From: Enorma burkinafasonensis
GTDB lineage: Bacteria; Actinomycetota; Coriobacteriia; Coriobacteriales; Coriobacteriaceae
Reading direction: 5' to 3'
Length of the DNA: 64,000 nt
Assembly (NCBI RefSeq): GCF_902150035.1
Contig: NZ_LR597505.1
Coordinates: 62,001-126,000 of the forward strand
Position 1 is the first letter of the stretch. Every line of letters starts with the position of its first letter. The translations under genes and the position numbers were made by a program. Below, piece after piece: positions 36,675 through 45,044 of this stretch. The notes beneath the pieces are model-generated. The model saw only the letters and a list, made by a program, of their open reading frames with translations, was not told the origin of the DNA and ran no database searches.

Positions 36675-37159
36675 GCGAACCTCCTTGCATCTACCGCGCC
36701 GGGACCTCCGCGCGCGGCTTCTTACCCGGAACCATCATCGCAGATTCATGCCGACGCGAAGCGGTCGATTACGCAAGCAGCCGCCCGGCGTCTGGGAGCG
36801 GCAGGTTATATGCGCTTCTGCGCAGAATCTATACACTTCCCGCCGGCTCAACCATGCGTTCACGACTTCCTTCCACGTGCTGCAAGGGACCCGCCCTCGC
36901 GATACCGGCACACGCGGCATGCGTCGCCTCCTTGGCGGCCCCGTTTGCGGCGAATACCGCGCGGACATCGGGCCGCTCGACAAACTCGTTTCGGTATTCG
37001 GTGCGAAAAACGCGACCCTGCGCGATACACGGATTTTCAATTATTAAAACCGCAGGTCACGGAAGTGCATCTCTGACATCTCCACGTCCATAGGAAAAGT
37101 TCGCACCGAATACCGCAACGAGTTGCACAACCCCCCGTCTTGAGGACCTATCTGCTGCC
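36675..37159. other. Noncoding spacer upstream of pepD
   Basis: This 485-base spacer has no frame I can support. It holds a perfect 12-bp palindrome, TTCTGCGCAGAA (36816-36827), and a TATAAC -10-like hexamer on the minus strand (36805-36810) that could serve pepD, plus inverted-repeat element B (36983-37124). GC content is lower than in neighbouring genes, especially around TTTTCAATTATTAAAA at 37033-37048. Confidence 0.6.
36983..37124. repeat. Intergenic inverted-repeat element B
   Basis: Twenty-five-base arms at 36983-37007 and 37100-37124 match in 24 positions when inverted; the arm contains AACTCGTT then CGGTATTCGGTGCGAA. About 92 bases lie between. The arm core CGGTATTCGGTGCG resembles cores in elements A and C. 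No transposase gene is inside. Confidence 0.65.
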
Positions 37160-38185
37160 CTATTTCGCGTTCGGGTTCGTGGTGCCCGCAAGCGGCTTCT
37201 CGCCGGGGCGCGCCGCCGGGCCCACGAGTTCATGCGCCACATACGGTTCCTCGAGGTAGGCGACCTCATCCGGCGTGAGCGCAACATCGAGCGCCGCCAC
37301 CGCGTCATCCACGCGTTCGGGCGTGGAGCAGCCCACGATGGGCGCCGCCACACCGCGCGACCACTGCCAGGCGAGCGCGACGCGCGCCATCGGCACGCCA
37401 TGGTGCCCCGCCACCTCGGAGACGCGCTCGACGATGGGCATGTCGCGCTCGCGGTCGGCGTCGTACTTGTTGCGCATCGCGGCATCGGTCGTCGAGCGCG
37501 TGCTCGCGGAATCCCAGGTGGGGCGGCACAGGTGCCCCGAGGCGAGCGGGCTGTACGGCGTGAGCGCCATCCCGAACTGGCGGCACACGGGGATCATCTC
37601 GCGCTCGTCCTCGCGGTAGAGCAGATTGTAATGGCACTGCATGCTCGTGAACTTGGTCCAGCCGTTCCGCTCGGCCGCGACCTGCATGTTGTGGAGCTGG
37701 TAGGCGTACATGGCGCTCGTGCCGATCGCACGCACCTTGCCGGCGCGCACGAGGGAGTCCAGCGCCTCCATGGTCTCCTCGATGGGCGACTCGTAATCGA
37801 AGCGGTGGATGATGTAGAGATCCAGATAGTCCGTGCCCAGACGCGCGAGCGTGCCGTCGATCTCGCGCTCGATCGCCCCGCGCGAGAGCCCGCCCTCGTT
37901 GAAGAACACCTTGCTGGCAAGGACCACCCGATCGCGCGCCACGCCCAGCTCGCGCAGAGCCCGACCGATGTACTCCTCGCTCGTGCCGTGCGCGTAGCAG
38001 TTGGCCGTGTCGATGAAGTTCACACCCAGCTCGAGGGCGCGTTTGATCACGGCCCGCGTCTCGTCCGGACCGATGGTCCACTGGTGGAAGTCCGCCGATG
38101 CCTGCCCGAAGCTCATGCCGCCTATACACAAACGCGGGATCTTGATGTCGGAGTGGCCGAGCGTCGTATCGCTCATATTCGCCAT
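37160..38185 (-). CDS. Aldo/keto reductase
   Basis: The 341-residue NAD(P)H-dependent oxidoreductase has the family tetrad D59, Y64, K92 and H127 (FIDTANCYAHG, LASKVF, IIHRFD), and the barrel motif VGCSTPERVDDAVAAL for coenzyme binding near the C-terminus. It belongs to the YajO/general stress group of about 330 residues. The substrate is unknown. AAAGGTG lies four bases before the ATG. It lies downstream of the cupin-AhpD-cyclophilin genes but behind a hairpin with TTTT, so it may be only partly co-transcribed with them. Confidence 0.9.
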   Translation of the reverse strand: MANMSDTTLGHSDIKIPRLCIGGMSFGQASADFHQWTIGPDETRAVIKRALELGVNFIDTANCYAHGTSEEYIGRALRELGVARDRVVLASKVFFNEGGLSRGAIEREIDGTLARLGTDYLDLYIIHRFDYESPIEETMEALDSLVRAGKVRAIGTSAMYAYQLHNMQVAAERNGWTKFTSMQCHYNLLYREDEREMIPVCRQFGMALTPYSPLASGHLCRPTWDSASTRSTTDAAMRNKYDADRERDMPIVERVSEVAGHHGVPMARVALAWQWSRGVAAPIVGCSTPERVDDAVAALDVALTPDEVAYLEEPYVAHELVGPAARPGEKPLAGTTNPNAK

Positions 38186-38223
38186 CGTTCACCTTTCTCG
38201 CTGTTCACAAAATGGTACGGATC

Positions 38224-38256
38224 GGGCATCGCGTGCCAACCCGACACGCGATGCCC
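38224..38256 (-). terminator. Hairpin terminator of the cupin operon
   Basis: Perfect 12-base arms (GGGCATCGCGTG at 38224-38235 and CACGCGATGCCC at 38245-38256) with a 9-base loop lie 27 bases after the cupin stop. A short ATTTTG run follows on the minus strand. Confidence 0.75.
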
Positions 38257-38282
38257 CAGAGGAAGAGCCGGAGCGGGCGCGT

Positions 38283-38699
38283 TTACGCAGGATACTGCTC
38301 GTCCGTGACGGGCTCGAGCCACTCGTTCGAGCAGTTCTCGCCCGGTGCCTCGAAGGCGATGTGGGAGAACCAGCTGTCGCGCGCGGCGCCGTGCCAGTGC
38401 TTCACGCCGGCGGAGATAACCACGACGGTGCCCGGCATGAGCTCCTGAGGATCCCTGCCCCACTCCTGGTACCAGCCGCGACCGTCGGTGCAGATGAGAA
38501 TCTGCCCGCCGCCCCTATCGGCGTGGTGGACGTGCCAGTTGTTGCGGCACCCCGGCTCGAAGGTCACGTTGGACATGCCGACGCCGCACTCCGCGGCGTC
38601 GGTCAACGGGTTCAGGTACGAGTTGCCGATGAAGTACCGGGCGTAGCCGTCGTTGGGGTCGCCCAGGCCGAACATGGGGGTGAAGGCGTTCTCTGACAT
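38283..38699 (-). CDS. Cupin domain protein
   Basis: The 138-residue protein is a single cupin barrel. Motif 1 is GCRNNWHVHHADRGGGQILICTDGRGWYQ and motif 2 PGTVVVISAGVKHWHGAARDS, giving histidine ligands for one metal ion (H56, H58 and later histidines). Cupins of this type often accompany carboxymuconolactone decarboxylase-like proteins, as here: the AhpD-like gene lies 45 bases upstream. Role in a redox or detoxification operon is inferred. AAAGGAGG is a very strong ribosome site before the ATG. Confidence 0.87.
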   Translation of the reverse strand: MSENAFTPMFGLGDPNDGYARYFIGNSYLNPLTDAAECGVGMSNVTFEPGCRNNWHVHHADRGGGQILICTDGRGWYQEWGRDPQELMPGTVVVISAGVKHWHGAARDSWFSHIAFEAPGENCSNEWLEPVTDEQYPA

Positions 38700-38744
38700 G
38701 ATTATCCTCCTTTACTCGATGGGTCGAAGGGGCTGTCCCTGCAA

Positions 38745-39467
38745 CTACTTGGCGGCGTTATCGATGCAGGACAGCGCGTTCAGGCTACGCGGATAGCCGA
38801 TATAGGGCAGGATCTGCATGACCACGCGGTAGAGGAAATCCTTCGTGCGCCCTAGGTTGAGGTTCGCCCCGGCGTGCGCGGTGGCCTGCGGCTCGCAGCC
38901 GCCCTGCGCCACGAGGTAGCAGAACGTGACCATCTCGCGATCGAGGTCCGAGAGGCCGCCGCGCGTGTAGTAGTCGCCGAAGCAGTTCTCGGCGAGCCAC
39001 AGGTTCACGTTGGCACGCTCGGCGGGACCGGTCTTCCAGTTCTCGCGCATGTGCTCGCCGAAATAGTCGATCTGCTTCTGATTGCCCGCGACACCGCGCG
39101 TCTCGAGCGTCGTGGTGCCCTGCGCGGGCGGCGGAAGCTCCACGCCCTTCTGGGCAAACACCTCGTTCATAGCCGAGAAGAACGGGCGGGTCCGGCCGAT
39201 ACCCAGGTACGCCGTGCCCTGGTAGACGACCTCGCGAGCCTCGATGGGCGTCACGGCCTCGAGATCGAGGGCCTCGGCAAGCGTGACGCGGAACTGCTCG
39301 GCACCCTGGCAGCCGAGCAGCGCCGCCAGGATCGCGAGGTAGCGCTCACGCGCCGGAAGCGCGGCCGCGGGCTCGCCGGGGACCTCCTCGCCCGCGAAGT
39401 ACGCGAAGCGCTCCGCGAACTCCGGGTCGGTCATCTCGAATTCAGTCATGCCTGCAGATAGTGACAT
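38745..39467 (-). CDS. Carboxymuconolactone decarboxylase (AhpD-like) family protein
   Basis: The 240-residue protein holds two CMD-like halves. The first has LAILAALLGCQGAEQFRVTLAEAL; the second has ENCFGDYYTRGGLSDLDREMVTFCYLVAQGGCEPQATAHAGANLNLG. The pair of cysteines expected for AhpD-type peroxidase activity (CxxC) is not complete, so it may be a lactone decarboxylase relative or a structural homologue. GAGGAG lies five bases before the ATG. It is the middle gene of a three-gene operon: cyclophilin-like, this gene, cupin. Confidence 0.83.
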   Translation of the reverse strand: MSLSAGMTEFEMTDPEFAERFAYFAGEEVPGEPAAALPARERYLAILAALLGCQGAEQFRVTLAEALDLEAVTPIEAREVVYQGTAYLGIGRTRPFFSAMNEVFAQKGVELPPPAQGTTTLETRGVAGNQKQIDYFGEHMRENWKTGPAERANVNLWLAENCFGDYYTRGGLSDLDREMVTFCYLVAQGGCEPQATAHAGANLNLGRTKDFLYRVVMQILPYIGYPRSLNALSCIDNAAK

Positions 39468-39488
39468 CGTTTCTCCTCTCTCAACCAG

Positions 39489-39848
39489 CTAATTGCTCAG
39501 CTCGATGCGAACGTCGCGGGTTCCCGAGAGGCCGTGCAGCATGTCGAGCGGACCCACCGCGTAACCCAGCGTGACCTGGCCGCCGTAGCGCGCGGAGTTG
39601 CGTTCGTCGTCGAAGAAGAGCGCGAGCCAGTCGCCCTCGGGCTTGTAGTTGAGGTCGCCGTCGGACCAGCCGGGATGGACGTCGGCGGCATCGTGCGGCA
39701 GCGGGAAACCCAACTGCCCACAGCATCCCACGCTCGAGACGCTCATAGGGAGCACCTGCGGAAGCCGCGCCGCGAGCGCGCGGGCGGCGGGGGACCCGTT
39801 CAGCTCGATGGGCACCATGATCTCGCCTATCCTGAGCTCGATCCCCAT
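39489..39848 (-). CDS. Cyclophilin-like fold protein
   Basis: The 119-residue protein matches the cyclophilin-like barrel family found in gut anaerobes: IMVPIELNGSPAARALAARLP, GFPLPHDAADVHPGWSDGDLNYKPEGDWLALFFDDE and LGYAVGPLDMLHGLSGTRDVRIELSN. It lacks the residues of prolyl isomerases and its function is unknown. The ATG at 39848 is six bases from GAAGGG; 21 more codons upstream are open but unsupported. It is the first gene of the AhpD/cupin operon and is divergent from the LysR gene. Confidence 0.78.
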   Translation of the reverse strand: MGIELRIGEIMVPIELNGSPAARALAARLPQVLPMSVSSVGCCGQLGFPLPHDAADVHPGWSDGDLNYKPEGDWLALFFDDERNSARYGGQVTLGYAVGPLDMLHGLSGTRDVRIELSN

Positions 39849-39922
39849 AGCCAACCCTTCAGCCTGGTGAAGTTCCTCCTTGGCTCCATTCTCTACCGGA
39901 GATAGTTTCACTACAATTGCTT

Positions 39923-39933
39923 ATATCTCATAT
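39923..39933. promoter_or_regulatory. Candidate operator in divergent LysR/cyclophilin promoter region
   Basis: ATATCTCATAT is a perfect short dyad inside the 116-base divergent spacer, the AT-richest part of it. It is a plausible LysR site controlling both directions; based on position and symmetry only. Confidence 0.3.
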
Positions 39934-39964
39934 CGTGGTATTCCATTCTCTTATGGGAGCACAC

Positions 39965-40843
39965 ATGGAACTCAGAACCCTTCGCTACTTCCTCGCTGTC
40001 TGCGAGCACGGCACGATGTCGCGCGCCGCCGAGGCGCTGCACGTGACGCAGCCCGCGCTCTCCCGGCAGATCGCGGCCCTCGAGCGCGAGCTCGGCACCC
40101 CGCTCCTCGAGCGCCACAGCCGCAGCGTCACGCCCACCGAACGGGGCCTCTACCTGCAACGGCGCGCGCAGGAGATCGTCGGCCTCGCGGACCAGACCGC
40201 CTCGGACCTCGTGCGTGGCGAAGACATCGTGGAGGGCGATGTCTTCATCGGCGCGGGCGAGTCGGAGGGCCTGCGCGTGATCGCCAGCCACGTGCGCGCC
40301 TTTCGCGAAAGGTATCCCGGCGTTCGCTTCCATCTGCACAGCGGCAACGCGCCGGACCTCATCGAGCGCTTGGAGCACGGCGTCGACGACTTCTCCGTGC
40401 TCATGAGCTACCCCGACGTAGACCGCTACGCCCACCTGCGCCTCTCCCCCACCGACGCCTGGGGCGTCCTCATGCGCGACGACGACCCGCTGGTCGCGCA
40501 CGAGGCCATAAGCCCCGCCGACCTTCTCGACGCGCCGCTCGTCGTGCCGGAGCGCCACGCCAGGGGCGCCCGCCTCACCGGCCTTCTCGCCACGTGGTTC
40601 GGCGAGCGAGCCGCCGAAACCAGCATCGCCGCGACGTACAACCTCGCCTTCAACGGCGCGCTGCTCGCGCGTGAGGGCGTTGGCCGCATGGTCTCCTTCG
40701 ACGGGCTCACGACAGTGGGCCCGGGTACGGGGCTGGAGTTCCGCCTGCTCTTCCCGCCGCTCGTCTCGGTCATCGATCTCGCCTGGAAGCGCGATGTCGC
40801 ACTCTCCCACCCTGCGCGCCTTTTCCTCGATAGCCTGCAATAA
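39965..40843 (+). CDS. LysR family transcriptional regulator (redox cluster)
   Basis: The 292-residue protein has the winged-helix N-terminus MELRTLRYFLAVCEHGTMSRAAEALHVTQPALSRQIAALE (shown here as one signature over residues 1-40 in segments: MELRTLRYFLAVCEHG, MSRAAEALHVTQPALSRQI) and an effector domain with GDVFIGAGESEGLRVIASHV. Divergent placement from the cyclophilin-AhpD-cupin genes suggests it regulates them and the FMN reductase gene downstream. The ATG at 39965 has GGGAG five bases upstream; 16 earlier in-frame codons are unlikely. Confidence 0.9.
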   Translation: MELRTLRYFLAVCEHGTMSRAAEALHVTQPALSRQIAALERELGTPLLERHSRSVTPTERGLYLQRRAQEIVGLADQTASDLVRGEDIVEGDVFIGAGESEGLRVIASHVRAFRERYPGVRFHLHSGNAPDLIERLEHGVDDFSVLMSYPDVDRYAHLRLSPTDAWGVLMRDDDPLVAHEAISPADLLDAPLVVPERHARGARLTGLLATWFGERAAETSIAATYNLAFNGALLAREGVGRMVSFDGLTTVGPGTGLEFRLLFPPLVSVIDLAWKRDVALSHPARLFLDSLQ

Positions 40844-40891
40844 TTGAGGAAGACAATCCTCGAACCACTTCCGTCGTCAAAAGGAGGAGCC

Positions 40892-41527
40892 ATGAAGGTC
40901 ATGCTCGTGAACGGCAGCCCGCACAGGGCGGGAAGCACCAACCGCGCGCTCGAGGAGGTGGCGCGCACGCTCGAGTCGGAGGGCATCGGGGCGGAGGTCT
41001 TCTGGATCGGCGCGCGGCCCGTGGGCGGGTGCGTGGCCTGCGGCGGCTGCGCCAGGCTGGGCCGCTGCGCGTTCGACGACGTGGTGAACGAGTTTAGGCC
41101 CAAGGCCGCCGAGACCGACGGCTTTGTCTTTGGCGCTCCGGTACACTACGCGCACGCTGCGGCGTCGCTTCTGGGCTTCATGGACCGCCTCTTCTACAGC
41201 AACGGCCGCGCGGGCGAGCCGGATGTGCTCGCCTACAAGCCGGCGGCCGCCGTGGCGAGCGCCCGGCGCGCCGGCACCACCTCGGCCTTCGACGACATCA
41301 ACAAGTTCTTCACCATCGCTCAGATGCCGGTGGTGAGTTCGCGCTACTGGAACAACGTGCACGGCAATGCCGCCGAAGAGACCAAGCAGGATGCCGAGGG
41401 CCTCTGGACCATGCGCCAGCTCGGGCGCAACATGGCCTGGATGCTCAGGTGCCTCGAGGCGGGGCGCGCCGCGGGCGTGGAGCCGCCGACGCAGGAGGCC
41501 GGCGAGACGACGAACTTCATCCGGTAG
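40892..41527 (+). CDS. NADPH-dependent FMN reductase/flavodoxin-fold protein
   Basis: The 211-residue protein has the flavodoxin-like start MKVMLVNGSPHRAGSTNRALEEV, a cysteine cluster CVACGGCARLGRCAFDD, FGAPVHYAHAAASLLGFMDRLFY and a C-terminal dimerisation region. This is the iron-sulfur-flavoprotein-like NADPH-dependent FMN reductase pattern, although the cysteines may be redox-active or structural. AAAGGAGG lies four bases before the ATG at 40892. It follows the LysR gene by 48 bases, so it is probably co-transcribed with it, and it is convergent with the truncated ABM gene. Confidence 0.87.
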   Translation: MKVMLVNGSPHRAGSTNRALEEVARTLESEGIGAEVFWIGARPVGGCVACGGCARLGRCAFDDVVNEFRPKAAETDGFVFGAPVHYAHAAASLLGFMDRLFYSNGRAGEPDVLAYKPAAAVASARRAGTTSAFDDINKFFTIAQMPVVSSRYWNNVHGNAAEETKQDAEGLWTMRQLGRNMAWMLRCLEAGRAAGVEPPTQEAGETTNFIR

Positions 41528-41550
41528 GGGTGACGGCGGCGAGCGCCTCG

Positions 41551-41789
41551 TCACTCGCGAATGAAGGCCTGGTCGCGAGCGGGCATGCCGGCGTCGTCGG
41601 TCACATAGCGCTCCGCAGTCATGTGCAGGTCGTACTTGTCGCGCAGCTCCGCGATCTTGCCCATCATGGGCGAGGCGTGGTGCGCGTCGAGCGCCGCCTG
41701 GTCTGACCAGGCGTCAACGAGCAGCACCGTCTCGGGGTCGTCGAGCGGCTGGAAGTAGCGGTATCGGACGTTGCCCTCCTCCGCGCGGA
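41551..41789 (-). pseudogene. 5'-truncated antibiotic biosynthesis monooxygenase (ABM) gene
   Basis: Reading on the minus strand from 41789 gives EEGNVRYRYFQPLDDPETV, then LLVDAWSDQAALDAHHASPM and a stop at 41551. This is the C-terminal 80 residues of a quinol monooxygenase-like ABM domain. About 25 N-terminal residues and the start are missing: at 41790 the sequence changes abruptly into a 28-bp IS end. The gene belonged to the adjacent redox cluster and is not expected to be functional. Confidence 0.85.
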
Positions 41790-41817
41790 TGAATCTACCC
41801 CGATTTCGTTTACACCC
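41790..41817. mobile_element. 28-bp stub of an IS-B-type left end
   Basis: These bases start TGAATCTACCCCGATTTCGT and are identical over 28 positions to the left end of IS-B at 52044-52071. The match stops exactly where IS-A begins (41818). It shows that an IS-B-like copy once interrupted the ABM gene and was itself replaced or deleted after IS-A insertion. Confidence 0.85.
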
Positions 41818-41855
41818 TGATCTGTCTCAACATATCGGACAGGGAGCGGTCGGTT

Positions 41856-42808
41856 CTAGGCGGCCAGCGGCACCTCCCCTCCGGTCTCCCCGTCGCCCGC
41901 TAGGGCGGCCTCGATGCGCCCCATGAAGGCGTCCATGCGCTCGGCCGGGATCTGGTAGCCGATCGTCGAGTGGGGGCGCTGCCTGTTGTAGTAGCCCTCG
42001 ATGTACTCGAAGACGGCGCGCCGCGCCTCGTCGCGGGTCGCCCGGCTCCCGAGCGAGTACATCTCGTTCTTGAGCGTGGCGGAGAACGACTCGGCGACGG
42101 CGTTGTCGTGGCAGCTGCCCGTGCGGCCCACCGACAGCCTCACGTCGTTGGCGGCGGCCCAGTCGGCGAGTGCCCTCGAGGTGTACCGGGAGCCGCGGTC
42201 GGAGTGGAAGATCGCGCCGCCGGCCACGTAGCCGCGCGAGCGGGCCATCTCCAGCGCCGAGACGGCGAGCGCGGCCGCCATGCGCTCCGACATCGACCAG
42301 CCGACGACCATCCTGGTCGCGAGGTCGATGACCACGGCCAGGTAGAGCCACCCCCGGCCCGTGCGCAGGTAGGTGATGTCGCCCACGGGCACGGTGGTGG
42401 GCACCGGCGGGCGGAACCGCCTGCGCACCAGGTCGGGGCGCCCGGGCGCGCCCGGGTCGGGCACGGTCGTCACCTTCCTCGCGTTCTGCACGACGCCGCG
42501 TATGCCCAGCTCGCGCATGAGCTTCCGCACGCGGTAGAGCGCGAGGCCCATGCCCCGGGCGGCGGGCCGCACGCGCACCGTCCGGGCGCCGAGCCGGCCG
42601 CCGGAGGCCTCCCGGCGCGCCATGACCGCGTCGCGCGCGTCGGCCCACGGGTCCGAGCGCCCGCGCTTCAGCCAGTCGTAGAAGCCGGACCTGCTCGCGC
42701 CGAGCAGCCTCGCCATCATGCCGATCGGGTGGTCCGCCCTCTCCGCCTCCATCAGCAGGTAGTGCTCGGCTACCCCTGGGTCCCGGCGAAGAAGGCCGCG
42801 GCTTTTTT
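41856..42808 (-). CDS. IS-A transposase OrfB (DDE integrase domain)
   Basis: OrfB is the catalytic half, reached by -1 frameshifting from OrfA at the AAAAAAG site. From the slip it encodes about 317 residues: an HTH_21-like region (HYLLMEAERADHPIGMMARL, GASRSGFYDWLKRG), then the RNase H-like domain with catalytic D in PVGDITYLRT, D in IFHSDRGSRYTS and E in NAVAESFSATLKNEMY. All three acidic residues are present, so the enzyme looks active. The frame also opens upstream of the slip, but that is an overlap with orfA. Confidence 0.87.
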
Positions 42809-43063
42809 CAGGAACTCGTTCTCCATCTCCAGCTCGCGCACCCTCTTCTTGAGCTGCCTGAGCTCGGCGTCGGGGTCCCCGGTCGGGGCGCCGGCGCCCC
42901 CCCCCAGCTCGCGCCTGCGCTTGACGACCCACGCGTTGACCGTCTTGGAGTTCGGGCCGAGCTCCTTGCAGCACTCGGTTATCGGCCTGCCGGAGGAGAT
43001 GATGTAGTCCGCGGTCTCCCGGCGGAACTCCTCGGTGTACTTGGTGGCGGGGTTCTGTCCCAT
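42770..43063 (-). CDS. IS-A transposase OrfA (DNA-binding)
   Basis: The 97-residue OrfA has a helix-turn-helix (MGQNPATKYTEEFRRETADY, TECCKELGPNSKTVNAWVVKRR) and a leucine-zipper-like coiled coil (LRQLKKRVRELEMENEFLKKA) typical of IS3-family OrfA. The coding end contains CTG AAA AAA G, the slippery sequence that allows OrfAB fusion. I start at the ATG at 43063; a GTG four codons earlier is an alternative. Confidence 0.85.
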   Translation of the reverse strand: MGQNPATKYTEEFRRETADYIISSGRPITECCKELGPNSKTVNAWVVKRRRELGGGAGAPTGDPDAELRQLKKRVRELEMENEFLKKAAAFFAGTQG

Positions 43064-43157
43064 GTCTGCCTGCACCTTCTCTCGGAAACTTATAGATAGG
43101 TATTATCCGGGGTTACGGGCACCTCGGACTCCCTGTCCGATAAAAGAGTACAGCTCA

Positions 43158-43986
43158 CTCACGGGGACGGGAGAGCTGCGGTGCGGCTACTGCGACTCGA
43201 GCTTTACGGTGGCGGAGGTCGAGGCGGCCTTCGCGCCTCGCCTTGAGCGCGCCGATTCCCGGATGACGGATACTTTGCCCCCGACGGGGCCGACACATGA
43301 CGTCGCGCCCATGAGGACCTACACCTGCGCCTCATGCGCCGCCGAGCTCGTGTGTGACGCCACGGCCGCGATCACGGAGTGCCCGTACTGCGGCAACCAG
43401 GCTTCCTGGGTTTGCTGCCAATCGCTTCGACTTGGGTCAGGAGGAGTGCCGGGATCGAGCCGAGCGACGCATCATCTCGACCATGGAGGACGTTCTTCGG
43501 GACACTGTGACCGGATACGACTCGGTTTGCACGGAGAGTTGCGACGCGAAAGCGTCTTGGCAGGAGGCTACATTTGCGTTGCTGCCAGTGTGGGTGCTAT
43601 ACACCACGTGGGGTGGCAGGGGATTTCTCTTTGCCATGAACGGCCAGACCGGGAAGCTCGTCGGCGACCTTCCGATTGCTGCGAGTAAGGTCGCCGCGTG
43701 GTTCGTGGGCATTTTCGCTGTTGCGCTTGGTATGATGATCGCCGCAACCTCGGTGTTTGATTTGTTCGAGGACGACAAGACACTGAGACTTGCAGCCCAA
43801 TTTGGCGTTCCCGCGCTAGTGGCTATCGTCACCTGCCTCTATTTCTATTCCGAGATGAGAACCGCCCGAGAGGCGACGCAGGCGAATGGGTTCATGAGGC
43901 GCGAGACGTTTGATCTGACGGACAAGGCCGACATCTTCACGTCCACGAGCGTGACGAGGCGTAGGATCGAGAGGACCGACAAGTAG
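43158..43986 (+). pseudogene. Broken TFIIB-type zinc-ribbon membrane protein gene
   Basis: In one frame the sequence begins GTGELRCGYCDSSFTVAEVE and continues to TYTCASCAAELVCDA and TECPYCGN. From about 43405 the family continues in the next frame: NRFDLGQEECRDRAERRI, TGYDSVCTESC, FALLPVWVLYTTWGGRGFLF, AMNGQTGKLVGDLP, then two membrane segments and a stop at 43986. The known family has one continuous frame with roughly 150 more residues between these parts. So there is an internal out-of-frame deletion, and IS-A has removed the 5' end including the first zinc ribbon. Confidence 0.8.
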
Positions 43987-44013
43987 AGGCGGCGTCTCGG
44001 TCGGTGCCAGAGC

Positions 44014-44128
44014 GAGGCCGTCCCGCCACCGGAGGAGTTGGTGGGCGGGACGGCCTCTAACTGACTAGGGATTACTGGAAGATGGAACCGGGCGCCCCTC
44101 CGGATGCCTTGCTACTGGAAGGGCGCCC
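44014..44128. terminator. Two hairpins between convergent genes
   Basis: The first has 17-18-base arms at 44014-44030 and 44040-44057 (GAGGCCGTCCCGCCACC, one bulge). The second has 12-base arms at 44090-44101 (GGGCGCCCCTCC) and 44117-44128. They lie between the zinc-ribbon pseudogene and the lipoprotein gene, which converge here. Neither has a long T-run. Confidence 0.55.
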
Positions 44129-44177
44129 AGACCGATGCGGGCTTCAGGCGCGCGTATGGAAGGCCGTATGCCAGCGC

Positions 44178-45017
44178 CTATGCGGCGAATGAGTACGTCG
44201 CGATGGTCTCGTAGGTGTTCGCGTCATAGACCTCAAGCTCGCCCTCAACGGAAACGAGGGACGCGAGGTCGGGGACGTCGCTCTGTCCGAACCACATGAA
44301 TGTCTCGGCGGTGCAGCCGGGCTTGATGGTCTCGCTCAGCACCGGGTCGGCCATGATGCCGTTTACGGAGAAGGTGCCCCACGAGGCGTCTACCGAGATG
44401 TCAGAGGCGGAGTTGTTGGTAATCCTCAGGGTGTAGCCGGAGTCGCCCGCCCAGTCGGTCTTCTTGTTTACGATCTCGATAGTGCAGGTGTCATCGTTCA
44501 CGATCTGCTGATTGACCTCCTCGACGATCTCCTCATCGTCACCCCAGGAGCTTCCGGCATCCTCTCCTTCCTCGGACTCCGCGAGCCAATCGAGGGCACT
44601 CGCGGCGTCTTCCTTGAGCTTGGTCGCGTCTTCGTCGCTGAGTTTCTTGAAGGACATCACCTCACCGTCCAAGTCGAGACTGAGAAGATCGTCCTCCAGA
44701 GTGGCTGTGACGGTCTCGCCCTCGAAGGTGATGTCGCACTCGCTCGCGCTCTTCGCCTCCCACGTGCCTTCGAGAAGCTCTCCCATGAGATTGAGCTCTG
44801 CCCTGCCCTCATCCTGCAGGTCAACATAGCAATAGATGCCTAACGCCTTCATGAGGTCGATGTCTTCTGAGGTAAGATCCGGGGCTTCGGTCAATTCCCA
44901 GGTACCTAGGAAAGCCTTTGTCGGGTCTCCGCCCCCGCCGCTTCCGCTGCAGCCCACCAAGGCAAGACAAATCGCTACCACGGTGGCAAGCGCCAAGACA
45001 AACCGATTTCTCTTCAT
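44178..45017 (-). CDS. Lipoprotein of the SPFH/zinc-ribbon operon
   Basis: The 279-residue protein starts with a lipoprotein signal (MKRNRFVLALATVVAICLALVGCS, cysteine 23 acylated), then a Gly/Ser linker. The N-terminal half holds a lipocalin-like or DUF5640-like repeat starting LGTWELTEAPDL and TFEGETVTATLEDDLLSLDL. An acidic linker (ESEEGEDAGSSWGDDEEIVEE) leads to a beta-sandwich (TIEIVNKKTDWAGDSGYTLRI, NNSASDISVDASWGTFSVNG). It should face the outside of the membrane; its role is unknown. AAGGAGG precedes the ATG. It is the last gene of a three-gene operon, 27 bases after the SPFH gene. Confidence 0.8.
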   Translation of the reverse strand: MKRNRFVLALATVVAICLALVGCSGSGGGGDPTKAFLGTWELTEAPDLTSEDIDLMKALGIYCYVDLQDEGRAELNLMGELLEGTWEAKSASECDITFEGETVTATLEDDLLSLDLDGEVMSFKKLSDEDATKLKEDAASALDWLAESEEGEDAGSSWGDDEEIVEEVNQQIVNDDTCTIEIVNKKTDWAGDSGYTLRITNNSASDISVDASWGTFSVNGIMADPVLSETIKPGCTAETFMWFGQSDVPDLASLVSVEGELEVYDANTYETIATYSFAA

Positions 45018-45044
45018 GATACCCTCCTTGCTCGTACGCTACCG

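Larger units (their letters stand above)
41818..43157 (-). mobile_element. IS-A, complete IS3-family insertion sequence (about 1340 bp)
   Basis: Imperfect inverted ends start TGATCTGTCTC (left) and TGAGCTGTACTC (right, inverted), both followed near position 16 by the identical TATCGGACAGGGAG. The ends are TG...CA as in the IS3 family. Two overlapping transposase frames on the minus strand are linked by an A6G slippery site at 42802-42808. No target-site duplication is visible (left ACCC, right CTCA), so one flank was probably lost by deletion. The outermost five bases of each end are less certain. Confidence 0.88.

Noticed and set aside
36673-37047. Small genes in the pepD upstream spacer, on either strand
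   Set aside because: The frames of 100-120 codons have no ribosome sites, mixed composition and no recognisable domains, and they overlap the inverted-repeat element.
43035-43688. A 217-residue protein reading out of IS-A into the zinc-ribbon gene
   Set aside because: Its first part is antisense to the transposase and its last part is out of frame with the conserved membrane region, so it is a chance fusion across a pseudogene.
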